NCBI GenBank assembly: GCA_030280995.1 | Contig: JASXTE010000011.1 | Span: 372,001 to 436,000, forward strand | Length of the DNA: 64,000 nt | DNA from: Hemileia vastatrix | Lineage: Eukaryota; Basidiomycota; Pucciniomycetes; Pucciniales; Zaghouaniaceae | Reading direction: 5' to 3' | Part shown: piece after piece, positions 53,063 to 64,000 of the stretch | Numbering within the stretch: position 1 is the first letter of the stretch | Layout: each line of letters starts with the position of its first letter | Translations under genes and position numbers: made by a program | The notes under the pieces: generated by a model | Database searches by the model: none | Told to the model about the DNA's origin: nothing | What the model saw: only the letters and a program-made list of their open reading frames with translations

Positions 53063-56000
53063 ATGTCTTCAATTTATTCAGGATTCAAATTATTATGGAT
53101 GCCCTCATTTTTTGGGGTAGCTGGGGCTGATCACTCTAATGTTGTAATCTCTCCTCAGGATGAGATCCCGGATTGCAATAGGTCAGCTCACTTGGAGATA
53201 ATTCAAGTGGATTCTCAATTATTTTCTGTTAATATTGCCTTGGAGTGCAAATACGTTTTGGACTTTTCTATATGTTTATTGGATTTACCTGGTTTTTCTA
53301 TTAAATTTAAAAACGGTGAAAAAGGCAAAATGGGCCAAATTAGGTTGGATAAAAATTGGAAGGGTATGTTTCTGGACCTCCAGCAAGAGGTTAAACTTCA
53401 ATTATCTCCTTCTATTATGGACCTCCAGCAAGAGGGTAAACTGCTAAAATCTTATCAAAATCCAATAAAAAATCTCAGTATACTTAAAACACAAAAAAAT
53501 AATTTTTGTGAAAATTCAATTCCGGTCCTCCAGCAAGAGCATAAACTGCCAACTTTCTTTACAGGCGATTTACTGTTGGATAAGGGAAGCAAAGGTGTTG
53601 GAAAATCTGTTTATAAATTAGACAAGGGAAAGGAGAAAAGGGTAAAATTTAAAAATGAAATAAAATATTTTTCTAATTTTTCTTATTCTGATTCTGACGA
53701 TGAAGAAGATTTATTTGATGAAATTTTTAATGGCGAATCAAAAGTAAATGTTTTACCTCAAGTTTATTTAGATGTGGATGCAGCCAAATATAAGAAGGTA
53801 GCAAATAAAGTTCGACCTATTAATGAACTGCTACCTGCCAAATTAAATCCACCTTTGAGAAGACCAAGGTTATCAAGAGATCCTTATAAAAGTCCCTTGG
53901 TAAAGAATCTGCCTGAATTTTCTGAGACGTCAAGAATCACTTTTGAGAGACTGGGTGTTGTTAATTTTGGACCTGATGGTTGGTTGTCTGGTGAAGAAAA
54001 GAAGTTGTTGTTGGATGTGATTGTCAAGCGAGAGAAGGACATTGCTATTGTAGAAGAGGAGAGGGGTGTGTTGAAGCATTCCTATGGGGAGCCTTACAAG
54101 ATTCCTGTGGTATGTCATGAACCGTGGCAGCAGAAACCGATTCCTATTCCGGCTGCATTAAAAGAAGCCTATATTGAAGTTGTCAGAGAACGGATACACA
54201 CTGGACTGTATGAGCAATCAACATCAAGTTATTCTAGTCCGGTATTTTGTATCAAGAAACCGAATGGCAAGCTTAGAGTTGTTCATGATCTAAGGGAATT
54301 AAATAGGGTTACAATAAAGGATGCTGGGATACCACCTAGTGCTGAGGAGTTTGTTGAAGCGTTTTCAGGGAGAGTGTGTTATGGTTTGGGAGATATTATG
54401 GGTGGATATGATGAGAGAGAGTTACATCCGGACTCAAGGCCTCTCACTACATTCGATACGCCACTTGGACGTTTACAGTTAACAAGATTACCTCAAGGAG
54501 CAACAAATTTGGTTGCCGTTTATCAAGCTCAGATGGCTTGGATCCTTCAAGATGAAATTCCACAATATGCTGGAATCTTTATAGATGATGGAGGAATTAA
54601 GGGACCAACAACCGACTATGATAACCAGGTGTTGGAAGAGAATCCCGGGATACAAAAATTCATTTGGGAGTTTGCAATTACTTTAGAAAGAATCTTGTTT
54701 CGAATTGAAGAGGCTGGTTTAACTATTTCAGGTTCAAAATTTTCATGTTGTGTGCCAGCCTTAGAAATATTAGGCCATGTGGTATGTAGAGAGGGTAGGA
54801 TTATGTCCAAGAAGAAAGTTAACAAAATTCAGTCCTGGCCAAGACCCAAGAATATGACCAAAGTCAGAGGGTTTTTAGGCGTTTGCGTATATGTTAGAAT
54901 GTTTATTAAGGACTTTTCTTCATTGGCAGCTCCATTGAGACGGTTAACGAGAAAGGTTGCAGACTGGGAGTGGGATGAAGAGTGTGAGAAGGCGTTTGTG
55001 AAGTTGAAGGAGGTTGTGGGGAAGGATTTAGTCCTGCACAAGTTGGATTATGGAAAAAATGCTGGCAGAATTTATTTAGCAGTTGATTCAAGTCAGATTG
55101 CAGCTGGGGCGGTTTTTTCTCAGATGGATAAAGCTGGTTACATCAGGCCAGTTAGGTATGAATCTGTAGTATTTACTGAGGTCACATCAAGATATTCTCA
55201 ACCAAAATTGGAATTATGTGGTGTGGCTAAAATACTGAAGAAACTTCAGCATATTTTGTGGGGGCAACATTTTGAGTTGCAAGTGGATGCAAAATCGTTA
55301 ATCCAGATGATTAATTCCCCAAGTTTACCGAACGCACCCATGAAGAGATGGGTAGCTTTTATTCAACATTTTTTGTTTGATTTAGTTCATAAGCCTGGAA
55401 AAACTTTTACTATGCCAGATGGTTTATCAAGGAGACCACCCACTGAAGAAGATTCAGACTCAGAAGAGTTCAATGAAGATATACCTATTATCAAAGCCAG
55501 CACTAAAGGAGCTGAAGACTTTCCATACCTCCCCCATGAGGATAAACTGGCAGGACTATTGTGTTTAGATTATGGTGATGATGACCTCCACCAAGAGGAT
55601 AAACTGGAAAATAGTTTTTATGTTAATAAAGGTGTTGGGAAAGGTGTAGATAAATTTGGTAGAAAGGAGGTAGAAGAAGATGTGGTGTATGTAGAGGAAG
55701 ATGGATTGGTAGTGTGGGATAGTAGTAAATTAAGGAATGGTGTATATGTTGGAGAATTAGAGAATTTAAATAAAAAGGTGGATAAAGAGAAAGAGGTATT
55801 TTCAAATACGGTTTACGAAGGATCCAAAGGTTCAGAAGAAAAATGTCGACATAGCTCTATTAAAGATTTATTTAGGGGTCAGCGATTATTGGCTCATTCA
55901 TGTGCAGGTGATATTGGTGATAGAGAAGTCCCTATTGATGTTATATTAATCGATTTTCAAGATGAAGTCTGGGGTCAGACTGGTTTTTATTTTTTGTTAG

Positions 56001-56236
56001 TCAAATATTTGTTGACTTTAGAGAGGCCAGAAGATTGTGAAGATGATGAATGGGTGGCTATCAAGAGGAAGTCAACTACATTTTACCTATCTGGTCGACG
56101 TTTAATGAGGAGGAGGTATCAAAATTCTCAAGTAGTTATAACTCAACAGAAGGGGCAAGATTTAGTTTTGAAATCACTTCATGAAGATCTCGGGCATAGA
56201 GGCGTTGGAGAAACGTTTAGAAGAATTTCTGATTGA
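53063..56236 (+). CDS. B2 Pol: linker, RT, RNase H and integrase zinc domain
   Basis: 1057 residues without interruption, showing the pol frame that B1 lost. It has its own ATG (53063) upstream of the conserved MPSFFGVAG start, since the usual gag frame does not reach here. Three linker hairpin motifs (53377, 53422, 53527) encode LQQEVKL, LQQEGKL and LQQEHKL. RT has LPQGATN and GIFIDDGG; RNase H and the acidic linker are as in B1. It ends at TGA (56234-56236) where B3 has CGA in TGATCGAT, a TCG to TTG change. Integrase would follow in the same frame. Confidence 0.87.
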   Translation: MSSIYSGFKLLWMPSFFGVAGADHSNVVISPQDEIPDCNRSAHLEIIQVDSQLFSVNIALECKYVLDFSICLLDLPGFSIKFKNGEKGKMGQIRLDKNWKGMFLDLQQEVKLQLSPSIMDLQQEGKLLKSYQNPIKNLSILKTQKNNFCENSIPVLQQEHKLPTFFTGDLLLDKGSKGVGKSVYKLDKGKEKRVKFKNEIKYFSNFSYSDSDDEEDLFDEIFNGESKVNVLPQVYLDVDAAKYKKVANKVRPINELLPAKLNPPLRRPRLSRDPYKSPLVKNLPEFSETSRITFERLGVVNFGPDGWLSGEEKKLLLDVIVKREKDIAIVEEERGVLKHSYGEPYKIPVVCHEPWQQKPIPIPAALKEAYIEVVRERIHTGLYEQSTSSYSSPVFCIKKPNGKLRVVHDLRELNRVTIKDAGIPPSAEEFVEAFSGRVCYGLGDIMGGYDERELHPDSRPLTTFDTPLGRLQLTRLPQGATNLVAVYQAQMAWILQDEIPQYAGIFIDDGGIKGPTTDYDNQVLEENPGIQKFIWEFAITLERILFRIEEAGLTISGSKFSCCVPALEILGHVVCREGRIMSKKKVNKIQSWPRPKNMTKVRGFLGVCVYVRMFIKDFSSLAAPLRRLTRKVADWEWDEECEKAFVKLKEVVGKDLVLHKLDYGKNAGRIYLAVDSSQIAAGAVFSQMDKAGYIRPVRYESVVFTEVTSRYSQPKLELCGVAKILKKLQHILWGQHFELQVDAKSLIQMINSPSLPNAPMKRWVAFIQHFLFDLVHKPGKTFTMPDGLSRRPPTEEDSDSEEFNEDIPIIKASTKGAEDFPYLPHEDKLAGLLCLDYGDDDLHQEDKLENSFYVNKGVGKGVDKFGRKEVEEDVVYVEEDGLVVWDSSKLRNGVYVGELENLNKKVDKEKEVFSNTVYEGSKGSEEKCRHSSIKDLFRGQRLLAHSCAGDIGDREVPIDVILIDFQDEVWGQTGFYFLLVKYLLTLERPEDCEDDEWVAIKRKSTTFYLSGRRLMRRRYQNSQVVITQQKGQDLVLKSLHEDLGHRGVGETFRRISD

Positions 56237-57107
56237 TTTTGGTGGCCTGGCATGAAGATGGCTTTTAAAAAGTGGGTTCAGTCAAGCGAAGAATGTCAAA
56301 GATGAAGTTATTTAAGGCCAAAAGAACCTGGACGCGCGACCGGTGAATATACGCTCTTTGGGAGAGTTAGTTTAGATGCCGTTCATATAAAAGAGGGACG
56401 GTATAAATATTTAATTGTGGCCAGAGATGATTTATCTGGTTGGGTAGAGGCAGCGCCTCTTATTAATTTAACTGCCAAAAATGTGGCAGAATTTTTTTTG
56501 AATAATTGGGTATATAGGTATGGGGTGATGAAGTTGGTAACGGTAGATGGAGGTCCTGAATTTGGGACAGAGTTTAAAGAGGCCGTATTGAAAGACGGAT
56601 CAAAGGTTAGGGTAGCAACACCATATTATCCTGAAGCTGAAGGCATGGTGGAAAGAGGGCATCAAGTTATTAAGGATGCTTTAGTAAAAATGTGTGGGAC
56701 AAGTGCCGAAAAGTGGAGGCACTATTTACCTTTAGTTTTATTTGCTGATCGAATCACTGCCAAAAGGACGACCGGATTTTCACCTTATGAACTTGTTTTT
56801 GGACAGAAAGCAGTTTTACCGGTTGATTTAGAAGCTGAATAATATCTTGGAGTTGACTGGGACACGGTCAAAACTACTGAAGAATTATTGTGTGCAAGAA
56901 TGATGCAGCTAGAAAAGAAAGAAGAATATTTAGAAAAGGCATATTCGCGGATGATGAAGATCAGAAATCAATCAGTTAGATATTGGGATGAGCGGTTGGC
57001 ACATCGATTAAGGAAACCTTTGAACCCAGGTGATATGGTCCTGGTGTATAATAGGAGTTTGGAAAGTCAGTGGGGAAAAATGTTTGCAGATAGGTGGAAT
57101 GGACCGT
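56237..57107 (+). pseudogene. B2 integrase, decayed and cut by B3
   Basis: Continues pol with further stops (TGA at about 56303, TAA at 56840). The zinc-domain cysteine pair is damaged (SSEEC for SCEEC). The core is readable: VSLDAVH, VDGGPEFG and MVERGHQ. The frame stops at ADRWNGP, where the B3 LTR begins. Confidence 0.88.
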
Positions 57108-58266
57108 TATGGTAAGGTAAACTCTTACAGTCGCCTTGCTGTAAGCAGAATCCAGAGGAGATATGTGGATTCAGCTGAAAACCCCGTCCTTCCAATAAAA
57201 AATAACAAAATGGGAATTCTAAATCACTAAGCTAACCAATCTACTTAGATCTGATTGATAAAATAATGAAACTCTAAAATAATTAACGCTTATGAGATTT
57301 AAAGAAAGTGGCTGTTGATAAATAAAATACTGATAACAACAATTAAGGTGTACCAGTGAAAGATCTGAAAAGATTGACTTTTATGTTTTTATAATAATTT
57401 AAATTTATATGAGACAGCAATAATCAAGTCCCAGCGATGAAGACCTTTCTAAAGATACCCTGTATGAAGTGTTATTTAAACTGTTGAATTGTATTTCTAA
57501 AATGTTATGTAAAAAAATAATAATGTTATAAGGGTATTACAAGTTATTTTAATTTGTTGAGTAATAAAAAATGAGACTGTGGTGGTTAATGATTAAGCTG
57601 TATGACGTGTCCCCCCTCTCAATTTCGAGTTTGAGAGTCGCTTAAGTATTCCTAGTCACGTGCCTAATTTTTCCCCTCCAGAGCTCTTCCAGAGTCAATC
57701 CGGAGCCCGTACGGAGTCCGTACGGAGCCGGAACGGAGTCCGTACGGAGTCTGTACGGAGTCAAAGCGGAGTCCGTACGGAGTCCGTCCGGACTTCCGGA
57801 CTCAATTTAGAACCTAAAAACCATAATAAAAAATCTAGAAAAATTACACATAATAGAGCTACTTCCCCTTTACATACCAAACTAATTTTCGTAGTCTGCG
57901 CAGCTCTAATTACCCCGTGAAAATTCATCAAAGTTAAGTAATTTTTGAAAACGTAAATATTTCTATAAAACTTTAAAATTCATTTAAAAATATAAGAAAA
58001 ATAGTAAAAATTCTGGGAAAATTTCCCAAGGTTCTTGAGTGACTCGACTTAATACTTATAAATTTTTCAGACCTTAAAAATAAGTTTTCTCCGTAAAATA
58101 AATTGTTTTCGTGTAGGCATTCTCTCGTGACCAATTTCTTCATATTTAAAACTCAAATAAATTAAATAAAACCCTTTTTATAAAAAAAAATAATAACGCC
58201 AATCTTGCACGCCGTAATAACTCCATTTACATATTTAGGTGCCGTACTAAACTTTAGGCTACCACA
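57108..58266 (-). repeat. B3 3' LTR
   Basis: 1159 bp in reverse orientation (TATGGTA at the left end, TACCACA at the right). The GC-rich block (57700-57803) has four perfect CCGTACGG palindromes plus several one-base variants, the longest such block in the window. Confidence 0.9.
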
Positions 58267-58276
58267 TCCTCCCTCC
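58267..58276 (-). promoter_or_regulatory. B3 polypurine tract
   Basis: On the minus strand GGAGGGAGGA directly precedes the LTR start, as in B1. Confidence 0.85.
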
Positions 58277-58934
58277 AATCGAGAATGTCCCCATTCTTAT
58301 AACTTTGCATAAGTGGTTGAGAAATTCCAAAAGAATTATCTTGTCTAATAAAATAATTTGATAAATTTGTTTTAGCTGGTCTTCTTATAAATCTTTATAA
58401 TAAAAACTTTCTTTCTTCTTCTCTGGCTTGATATAACATAAAATAAAATAATATAAATCTTGTGATGATTCCACTACTGAGAGCAAGGTTTGAATCCCTT
58501 CAGACTCCCATATACCAGTCTTCCTTCTTGTCACAGCATTGAGAGAGTGGATCTTCCTATGAGCCGAATACTCCTGATTCCAACCTCATAGGGCCCCCCA
58601 CTGAGCCGAATTCTATGATTCCAATCTCGCCATAAGGTCCTCCAAGCTTCACACCAAAAAAAATGGCCTAACTATGAGGCACTAAAAAAATCATTCCCTA
58701 AAATCCAACTACCATCCTAACTTCTGATTCCTTCATCAAAATTTTCAAACTTTGCTATACAGCAAACCCATAAAATACTTTTGCCAGGCTTCCAATAATA
58801 ATTTTAACTTTAGACCATGTTAAAGCACCACAAATTTTACCTAATTAACCATTGTGCTTTCTTTAGCATCATCACCACCTAAAATTTTAACCTCCTAAAG
58901 CTATCAGCACCCAATTCCAGAAATAATTGAATAA
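58277..58934 (-). other. B3 3' region next to polypurine tract
   Basis: The mirror of B1 45690-46300 plus 47041-47085, with the zinc-cluster cassette missing (junction near 58320). No ORF. Confidence 0.55.
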
Positions 58935-59862
58935 CCAGTTTAGAGTCATAGTGGACAGTGATAAATTAAAAGATTGAATTGAGTTATCCAAACAAGATTG
59001 ACATTCCAGTTTAAAGTCTTGGTGGACCAAACATATAATCGATTGCCAGTTTATGGTCTTGGTGGACCAAAGATCGTTTAAGTGCATAAATGTCTTGATA
59101 TATTCCTAAGTAAGGCCTAGGCTTGACCAAAGATTGAATAAATTTGATAATCCAGTTTAATGTCATAGTGGACCAAACATTTGATCAACAAGTAATCCAG
59201 TATAAGGCCATAGTGGTCCAATGAATGTTGAATTATCCTGCAGATATTAATTTTCCAGTTTAAAGTCATAGTGGACTAAACAATGAATGAACTACCAGTT
59301 TAAAGTCATGGTGGACCAAACATTTAATCGATAAGAAATCCAGTTTAAGGTCATGGTGGACCCAACACTTGATAATAGTCCAGTTTAAAGTCTTGGTGGA
59401 CCTAACATTTGATTTATATAAAAGAAATACGTCTCCAAAAATATCCATAAAATCATGATTATCCTTGAAATTCAGTTTAAAGTCTTGAAGGACTAACAGC
59501 TCCAATATAAAATCTTTAATGACAGTCTTGAAAATTAGCCAGTTTAAAGTCTTGGAGGACTAACAGATGTCAAGATAAAGAAAATTATCCTTAATGAAAG
59601 TCATGAAAAATAGCCAGTTTAAAGTCTTGGAGGACTAACAGCTCCGAAATTCGTATAAAACCCTTAAGGAAAGTCTTGAACAGTAGCCAGTTTAAAGTCT
59701 TGGAGGACTAACAGATCCAAAATACATATATAAAAAAAAACCTTAAAGAACGTCTTGAAAAGTAGCCAGTTTAAAGTCTTGGAGGACTAACAGCTCCAAA
59801 ATATGTATAAAAAACCTTAAAGAACGTCTTGAACAGTAGCCAGTTTAAAGTCTTGGAGGACT
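58935..59862 (-). repeat. B3 3' hairpin array, about 15 copies
   Basis: The reverse-strand counterpart of the B1 array: copies read CCAGTTTAAAGTC...GGACT or GGACC on the plus strand, for example at 58935, 59254, 59295, 59340, 59380, 59687, 59767 and 59840. The same stem classes (AGTC/GACT and GGTC/GACC) and loops occur in the same order, so the array is an inherited part of the family. Confidence 0.87.
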
Positions 59863-61050
59863 AACAGATGTCTTGAAGTAAAATCCCATAGGTATTGAGT
59901 TCCCCTAGACCCTGTTTCCTGTCTAAACTATATGAATAAACTAAAAAGAATGATGACTGAAAAATAAAACTAAGAAATATAATAATAATTTTGATTTAAT
60001 TAATTTTTTATTTTTTTATTTTTATTTTTTTTTTTATTTTTTTATTTTTTATTTATTTTATTTTTATTTTTTTTAATTTAAATTTGTTGTTTTTTTTTTT
60101 ATTTTATTTTATTTTATTTTTTTTATTTTATTTTATTTTATTTTATTTTATTTTTATTTTTATTTTTATTTTTATTTTTATTTATTTTTATTTTTATTTT
60201 TATTTTTATTTTTATTTAATTTTAATTTTAATTTTGTTTTTAATTCAAAATAAAAGATTTTAGAAAAGATAGTTTTTGAAATAAAAGATAAAATTTAATT
60301 TTTAAAGAAAGATAAACGAATGTGAAAAGAAAGATAAAAAAGTAATAAAAATTTTTAAAATAAAATTTTAAAAGATGCCCCCCGGCCATTTGATGAGCCG
60401 TACCCTCGACATCATACCCACATCCAAGTGCAACTTGATGTGGTTACACAATTTTAAGAAATTGAAAAGAAAAGAAAATAAATGAAAATTTTTTTTAGAA
60501 GATAATTTTATAATGATGATCACTGGGTGGGCTCCCTCCAATTTATAAAAATGATTAGAGACCACCGGTGAGCATCACCTTTACATTAATTCATAATATA
60601 TATTAAAGAAAAGAAATCACAATCTAACATAAAAAATCAAAAACAAAATAAAATAAAAAAATCTTGAATCCGGCGTTGAGAGCGGTGTCTCTTGATTCGT
60701 TCCAGTTTATAGTCTTAGTGGACTTCCTAAAATTAAAAGACAAAGCCAGGATTCAACTAGAAACAGGGAAAATTTTGGAAACGAACATTATGGGGTAATT
60801 GTGTATAGAGCAGCCAGCCCATCAATTACCCCCACACTTGCCAATATTTAATTAAGAAGGTTCCCCTGTGAACACTTCTTCCAATAAATTTTAAAATTTT
60901 CCAACACTATCTTCACCCATATTTTAAGTATTTTAAGTTTTTGAAAATTTCAAAGAAGGTCTTCTTGAATTTCGTTAAGTTTCATCATAGTTTCGTCGAC
61001 CATATACAGTGTAACGATAGTAAAGTATATTTTTTTATAAAAATAAGAAG
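59863..61050 (-). other. B3 3' region with T/A simple repeat
   Basis: A low-complexity TTTTA run (about 60000-60240) and an isolated hairpin (60702-60724, stem AGTC/GACT). It matches B1 43620-44714. No gene. Confidence 0.6.
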
Positions 61051-61219
61051 ATAGTTTATCCTCGTTGCCGAGGTATAAATTTAATAAAAGTCATTAAAAT
61101 TGTAGTTTATCCTCATTTCGGAGTTCGTCCATATAATTTCATAAATGTCATAGTTTATCCTCATTGCGGAGGAATCCATAAAGTTTCATTGATATCATAG
61201 TTTATCCTCATTGCGGAGG
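61051..61219 (-). repeat. Hairpin motifs at and after the B3 pol stop (4 copies)
   Basis: Minus-strand copies at 61197-61219 (over the pol end), 61150-61172, 61102-61124 and 61051-61073. Stem CCTC/GAGG in three; loops CGCAAT and GGCAAC; one copy (61102) has ACTC/GAGG with one mismatch and loop CGAAAT. Confidence 0.83.
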
Positions 61220-63999
61220 TAGACTTCGGCACTCCTGGTGCCTCTAGGATAGAACCGTTTCACTTGATCGGCAGCTACCCTCTTCTTCAATACAACTCCA
61301 TCCAACTCTTCTAGCACATATGAACCGCCGGAAACTTGCTCCTTGATTTTATACGGTCCATTCCACCTATCTGCAAACATTTTTCCCCACTGACTTTCCA
61401 AACTCCTATTATACACCAGGACCATATCTCCTGGGTTCAAAGGTTTCCTTAATCGATGTGCCAACCGCTCATCCCAATATCTGACTGATTGATTTCGGAT
61501 CTTCATCATCCGCGAATATGCCTTCTCTAAATATTCTTCTTTCTTTTCTAGCTGCATCATTCTTGCACACAATAATTCTTCAGTAGTTTTGACCGTGTCC
61601 CAGTCAACTCCAAGATATGATTCAGCTTCTAAATCAACCGGTAAAACTGCTTTCTGTCCAAAAACAAGTTCATAAGGTGAAAATCCGGTCGTCCTTTTGG
61701 CAGTGATTCGATCAGCAAATAAAACTAAAGGTAAATAGTGCCTCCATTTTTCGGCACTTGTCCCACACATTTTAACTAAAGCATCCTTAATAACTTGATG
61801 CCCTCTTTCAACCATGCCTTCAGCTTCAGGATAATATGGGGTTGCTACCCTAACCTTTGATCCAACTTTCAATACGGCCTCTTTAAACTCTGTCCCAAAT
61901 TCAGGACCTCCATCTACCGCCACCAACTTCATCACTCCATATCTATATACCCAATTATTCAAAAAAAATTCTGCCACATTTTTGGCAGTTAAATTAATAA
62001 GAGGCGCTGCCTCTACCCAACCAGATAAATCATCTCTGGCCACAATTAAATATTTATACCGTCCCTCTTTTATATGTACGGCATCTAAACTAACTCTTCC
62101 ACAGAGCGTATATTCACCGGTCGCGCGTCCAGGTTCTTTTGGCCTTAAATAACTTCGTCTTTGACATTCTTCGCATGACTGAACCCACTGTTTAACAGCC
62201 ATCTTCATGCCAGGCCACCAAAATCGATCAGAAATTCTTCTAAATGTTTCTCCAACGCCTCTATGCCCGAGATCTTCATGCAGTGATTTCAAAACTAATT
62301 CTTGCCCCTTCTGTTGAGTTATAACTACTTGAGGATTTGGATACCTCCTCCTCATTAAACGTCGACCAGATAGGTAAAACGTAGATGACTTCCTCTTGAT
62401 AGCCACCCATTCATCGTCTTCACAATCTTCTGGCCTCTCTAAAGTCAACAAATATTTGACTAACAAAAAATAAAAACCAGTCTGACCCCAGACTTCATCT
62501 TGAAAATCGATTAATATAACATCAATAGGGACTTCTCTATCACCAATATCACCTGCACATGAATGAGCCAATAATTGTTGACCCCTAAATAAATCTTTAA
62601 TCGAGCTATGTCGACGTTTTTCTTCTGAACATTTGGATCCTTCGAAAACCGTATTCAAAAATACCTCTTTCTCTTTATCCACCTTTTTATTTAAATTCTC
62701 TAATTCTCCAACATATACACCATTCCTTAAATTACTACTATCCCACACTACCAATCCATTTTCCTCTACATACACCACATCTTCTTCCACCTCCTCTCTG
62801 CCAAATTTATCTACACCTTTTCCAACACCTTTATTAACATAAAAACTATTTTCCAGTTTATCCTCTTGGTGGAGGTCATCATCATCATAATCTAAACACA
62901 ATAGTCCTGCCAGTTTAACCTCATGGGGGAGGTATGGAAAGTCTTCAGCTCCTTTAGTGCTGGCTTTGATAATAGGTATATCTTCATCGAACTCTTCTGA
63001 GTCTGAATCTTCTTCAGTGGGTGGTCTCCTTGATAAACCATCTGGCATAGTAAAAGTTTTGCCAGGCTTATGAACTAAATCAAATGAAAAATGTTGAATA
63101 AAAGCTACCCATCTCGTCATGGGTGCGTTCGGTAAACTTGGGGAATTAATCATCTGGATTAACGATTTCGCATCCACTTGCAACTCAAAATGTTGCCCCC
63201 ACAAAATATGCTGAAGTTTCTTCAGTATTTTCGCCACACCACATAATTCCAATTTTGGTTGAGAATATCTTGATTCGACCTCAGTAAATACTACAGATTC
63301 ATACCTAACTGGCCTGATGTAACCAGCTTTATCCATCTGAGACAAAACCGCCCCAGCTGCAACCTGACTTAAATCAACTGCTAAATAAATTCTACCAGCA
63401 TCTTTTCCATAATCCAACTTGTGCAGGACTAAATCCTTCCCCACAACCTCCTTCAACTTCACAAACGCCTTCTCACACTCTTCATCCCACTCCCAGTCTG
63501 CATCCTTTCTCGTTAACCGTCTCAATGGAGCTGCCAATGAAGAAAAGTCCTTGATAAACATTCTAACATATACACAAACGCCTAAAAACCCTCTAACTTC
63601 GGTCGTATTCTTGGGTCTTGGCCAGGACTGAATTTTGTTAACTTTCTTCTTGGACATAATCCTACCCTCTCTACATACCACATGGCCTAATATTTCTAAG
63701 GCTGGCACACAACATGAAAATTTTGAACCTGAAATAGTTAAACCAGCCTCTTCAATTCGAAACAAGATTCTTTCTAAAGTAATTGCAAACTCCCAAATGA
63801 ATTTGCGTATCCCGGGATTCTCTTCCAACACCTGGTTATCATAGTCGGTTGTTGGTCCCTTAATTCCTCCATCATCTATAAAGATTCCAGCATATTGTGG
63901 AATTTCATCTTGAAGGATCCAAGCCATCTGAGCTTGATAAACTGCAACCGAATTTGTTGCTCCTTGAGGTAATCTTGTTAACTGTAAACGTCCAAGTGG
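61195..63999 (-). CDS. B3 Pol, partial: RT, RNase H, integrase
   Basis: Open from the window edge to the stop at 61195, at least 934 residues; the start lies outside. RT from PLGRLQLTRLPQGATNSV with GIFIDDGG; RNase H (LAVDLSQVAAGAVL, one S to L change against B1); an acidic linker with two hairpin-encoded peptides (YLPHEVKL and LHQEDKL); a complete integrase: zinc domain LGHRGVGETFRRI with SCEECQRR, DDE residues VSLDAVH, VDGGPEFG and MVERGHQ, then GPYKIKEQV and the end LRNEDKL. It is the reference for judging the breaks in B1 and B2 and may still be functional. Confidence 0.9.
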   Translation of the reverse strand, partial: PLGRLQLTRLPQGATNSVAVYQAQMAWILQDEIPQYAGIFIDDGGIKGPTTDYDNQVLEENPGIRKFIWEFAITLERILFRIEEAGLTISGSKFSCCVPALEILGHVVCREGRIMSKKKVNKIQSWPRPKNTTEVRGFLGVCVYVRMFIKDFSSLAAPLRRLTRKDADWEWDEECEKAFVKLKEVVGKDLVLHKLDYGKDAGRIYLAVDLSQVAAGAVLSQMDKAGYIRPVRYESVVFTEVESRYSQPKLELCGVAKILKKLQHILWGQHFELQVDAKSLIQMINSPSLPNAPMTRWVAFIQHFSFDLVHKPGKTFTMPDGLSRRPPTEEDSDSEEFDEDIPIIKASTKGAEDFPYLPHEVKLAGLLCLDYDDDDLHQEDKLENSFYVNKGVGKGVDKFGREEVEEDVVYVEENGLVVWDSSNLRNGVYVGELENLNKKVDKEKEVFLNTVFEGSKCSEEKRRHSSIKDLFRGQQLLAHSCAGDIGDREVPIDVILIDFQDEVWGQTGFYFLLVKYLLTLERPEDCEDDEWVAIKRKSSTFYLSGRRLMRRRYPNPQVVITQQKGQELVLKSLHEDLGHRGVGETFRRISDRFWWPGMKMAVKQWVQSCEECQRRSYLRPKEPGRATGEYTLCGRVSLDAVHIKEGRYKYLIVARDDLSGWVEAAPLINLTAKNVAEFFLNNWVYRYGVMKLVAVDGGPEFGTEFKEAVLKVGSKVRVATPYYPEAEGMVERGHQVIKDALVKMCGTSAEKWRHYLPLVLFADRITAKRTTGFSPYELVFGQKAVLPVDLEAESYLGVDWDTVKTTEELLCARMMQLEKKEEYLEKAYSRMMKIRNQSVRYWDERLAHRLRKPLNPGDMVLVYNRSLESQWGKMFADRWNGPYKIKEQVSGGSYVLEELDGVVLKKRVAADQVKRFYPRGTRSAEVYLRNEDKL

Positions 64000-64000
64000 C

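Larger units (their letters stand above)
50484..57107 (+). mobile_element. Ty3/gypsy retrotransposon B2, chimeric, truncated by B3
   Basis: 5' LTR, primer-binding site and leader like B1, then an unusual gag region, then a pol about 97 percent alike to B1 by eye. B3 inserted in the integrase tail after GGACCGT (57101-57107). The B2 3' end and its right target duplication are beyond the window. The left flank is the 3' part of element C. Confidence 0.88.
57108..64000 (-). mobile_element. Ty3/gypsy retrotransposon B3, left part, likely the most intact
   Basis: On the minus strand: 3' LTR (left), polypurine tract, a 2.9-kb 3' region with hairpin arrays, and pol open to the window edge with no stop. 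It keeps the residues that B1 and B2 lost: LPQGATN, GHRGVGE, SCEEC and CGA codons at both nonsense sites. It lacks the zinc-cluster gene. Gag and the 5' LTR are outside the window. Confidence 0.9.

Overview
The window is a transposon graveyard from a repeat-rich, AT-rich fungal nuclear genome. I see no ordinary host gene, no rRNA, no complete tRNA and no CRISPR array. Short introns (56-84 bp), zinc-cluster (Zn2Cys6-type) proteins, a Tnp2-like CACTA transposase and chromodomain Ty3/gypsy elements point to a basidiomycete. Many stop codons are explained by CGA to TGA changes, often in a TCG to TTG context. That context is the reported RIP-like signature of Pucciniomycotina, so a rust-type fungus is my best guess, though not proven.

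Layout. 1-954: unassigned. 955-19483, minus strand: a nest of one Ty3/gypsy family (family A). Element A1 (1734-10507) is almost intact. It sits inside the LTR of an older copy, A2 (955-1733 continuing at 10513-13098), with the 5-bp target duplication CTGGC. A2 is joined to a third, more decayed copy, A3 (13099-19483). 19787-22436: two copies of a 40-bp sequence carrying a perfect palindrome, possibly CACTA-type transposon ends. 22398-29821: a decayed DNA transposon region with a SNF2/Rad5-like helicase pseudogene, an unknown minus-strand ORF and a Tnp2-like transposase pseudogene. 29822-50483: a decayed chromodomain Ty3/gypsy element (C), split by element B1 (35293-48218), which inserted just before the chromodomain and is flanked by CCGG. 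50484-57107: element B2, inserted in the 3' part of C. 57108-64000: element B3, minus strand, inserted in the integrase of B2 and running off the window.

How the genes work together. Family A encodes one Gag-protease-RT-RNase H-integrase reading frame. Family B encodes Gag-protease followed by Pol in the -1 frame, with a U-rich slippery site directly before the Gag stop; reverse transcription is probably primed by tRNA-Lys(CUU), because the primer-binding site matches that tRNA closely. B1 and C each carry, downstream of pol and on the opposite strand, a two-exon gene for a small protein with a C-x2-C-x6-C-x12-C-x2-C-x6-C cluster. B3 lacks this gene at the matching site.

The most unusual signal is a 23-nt hairpin motif, present roughly 25-30 times per family B element in the Gag-Pol linker, pol, the pol stop codon and a 3-kb 3' tail. 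It has a 4-bp stem whose sequence changes in a compensatory way (CCTC/GAGG, AGTC/GACT, GGTC/GACC), a 6-nt loop and a TAAACTG tail. The family A leader holds a similar array (GAY...RTC followed by AACTG). I regard these hairpin arrays and the antisense zinc-cluster genes as the best candidates for something undescribed.
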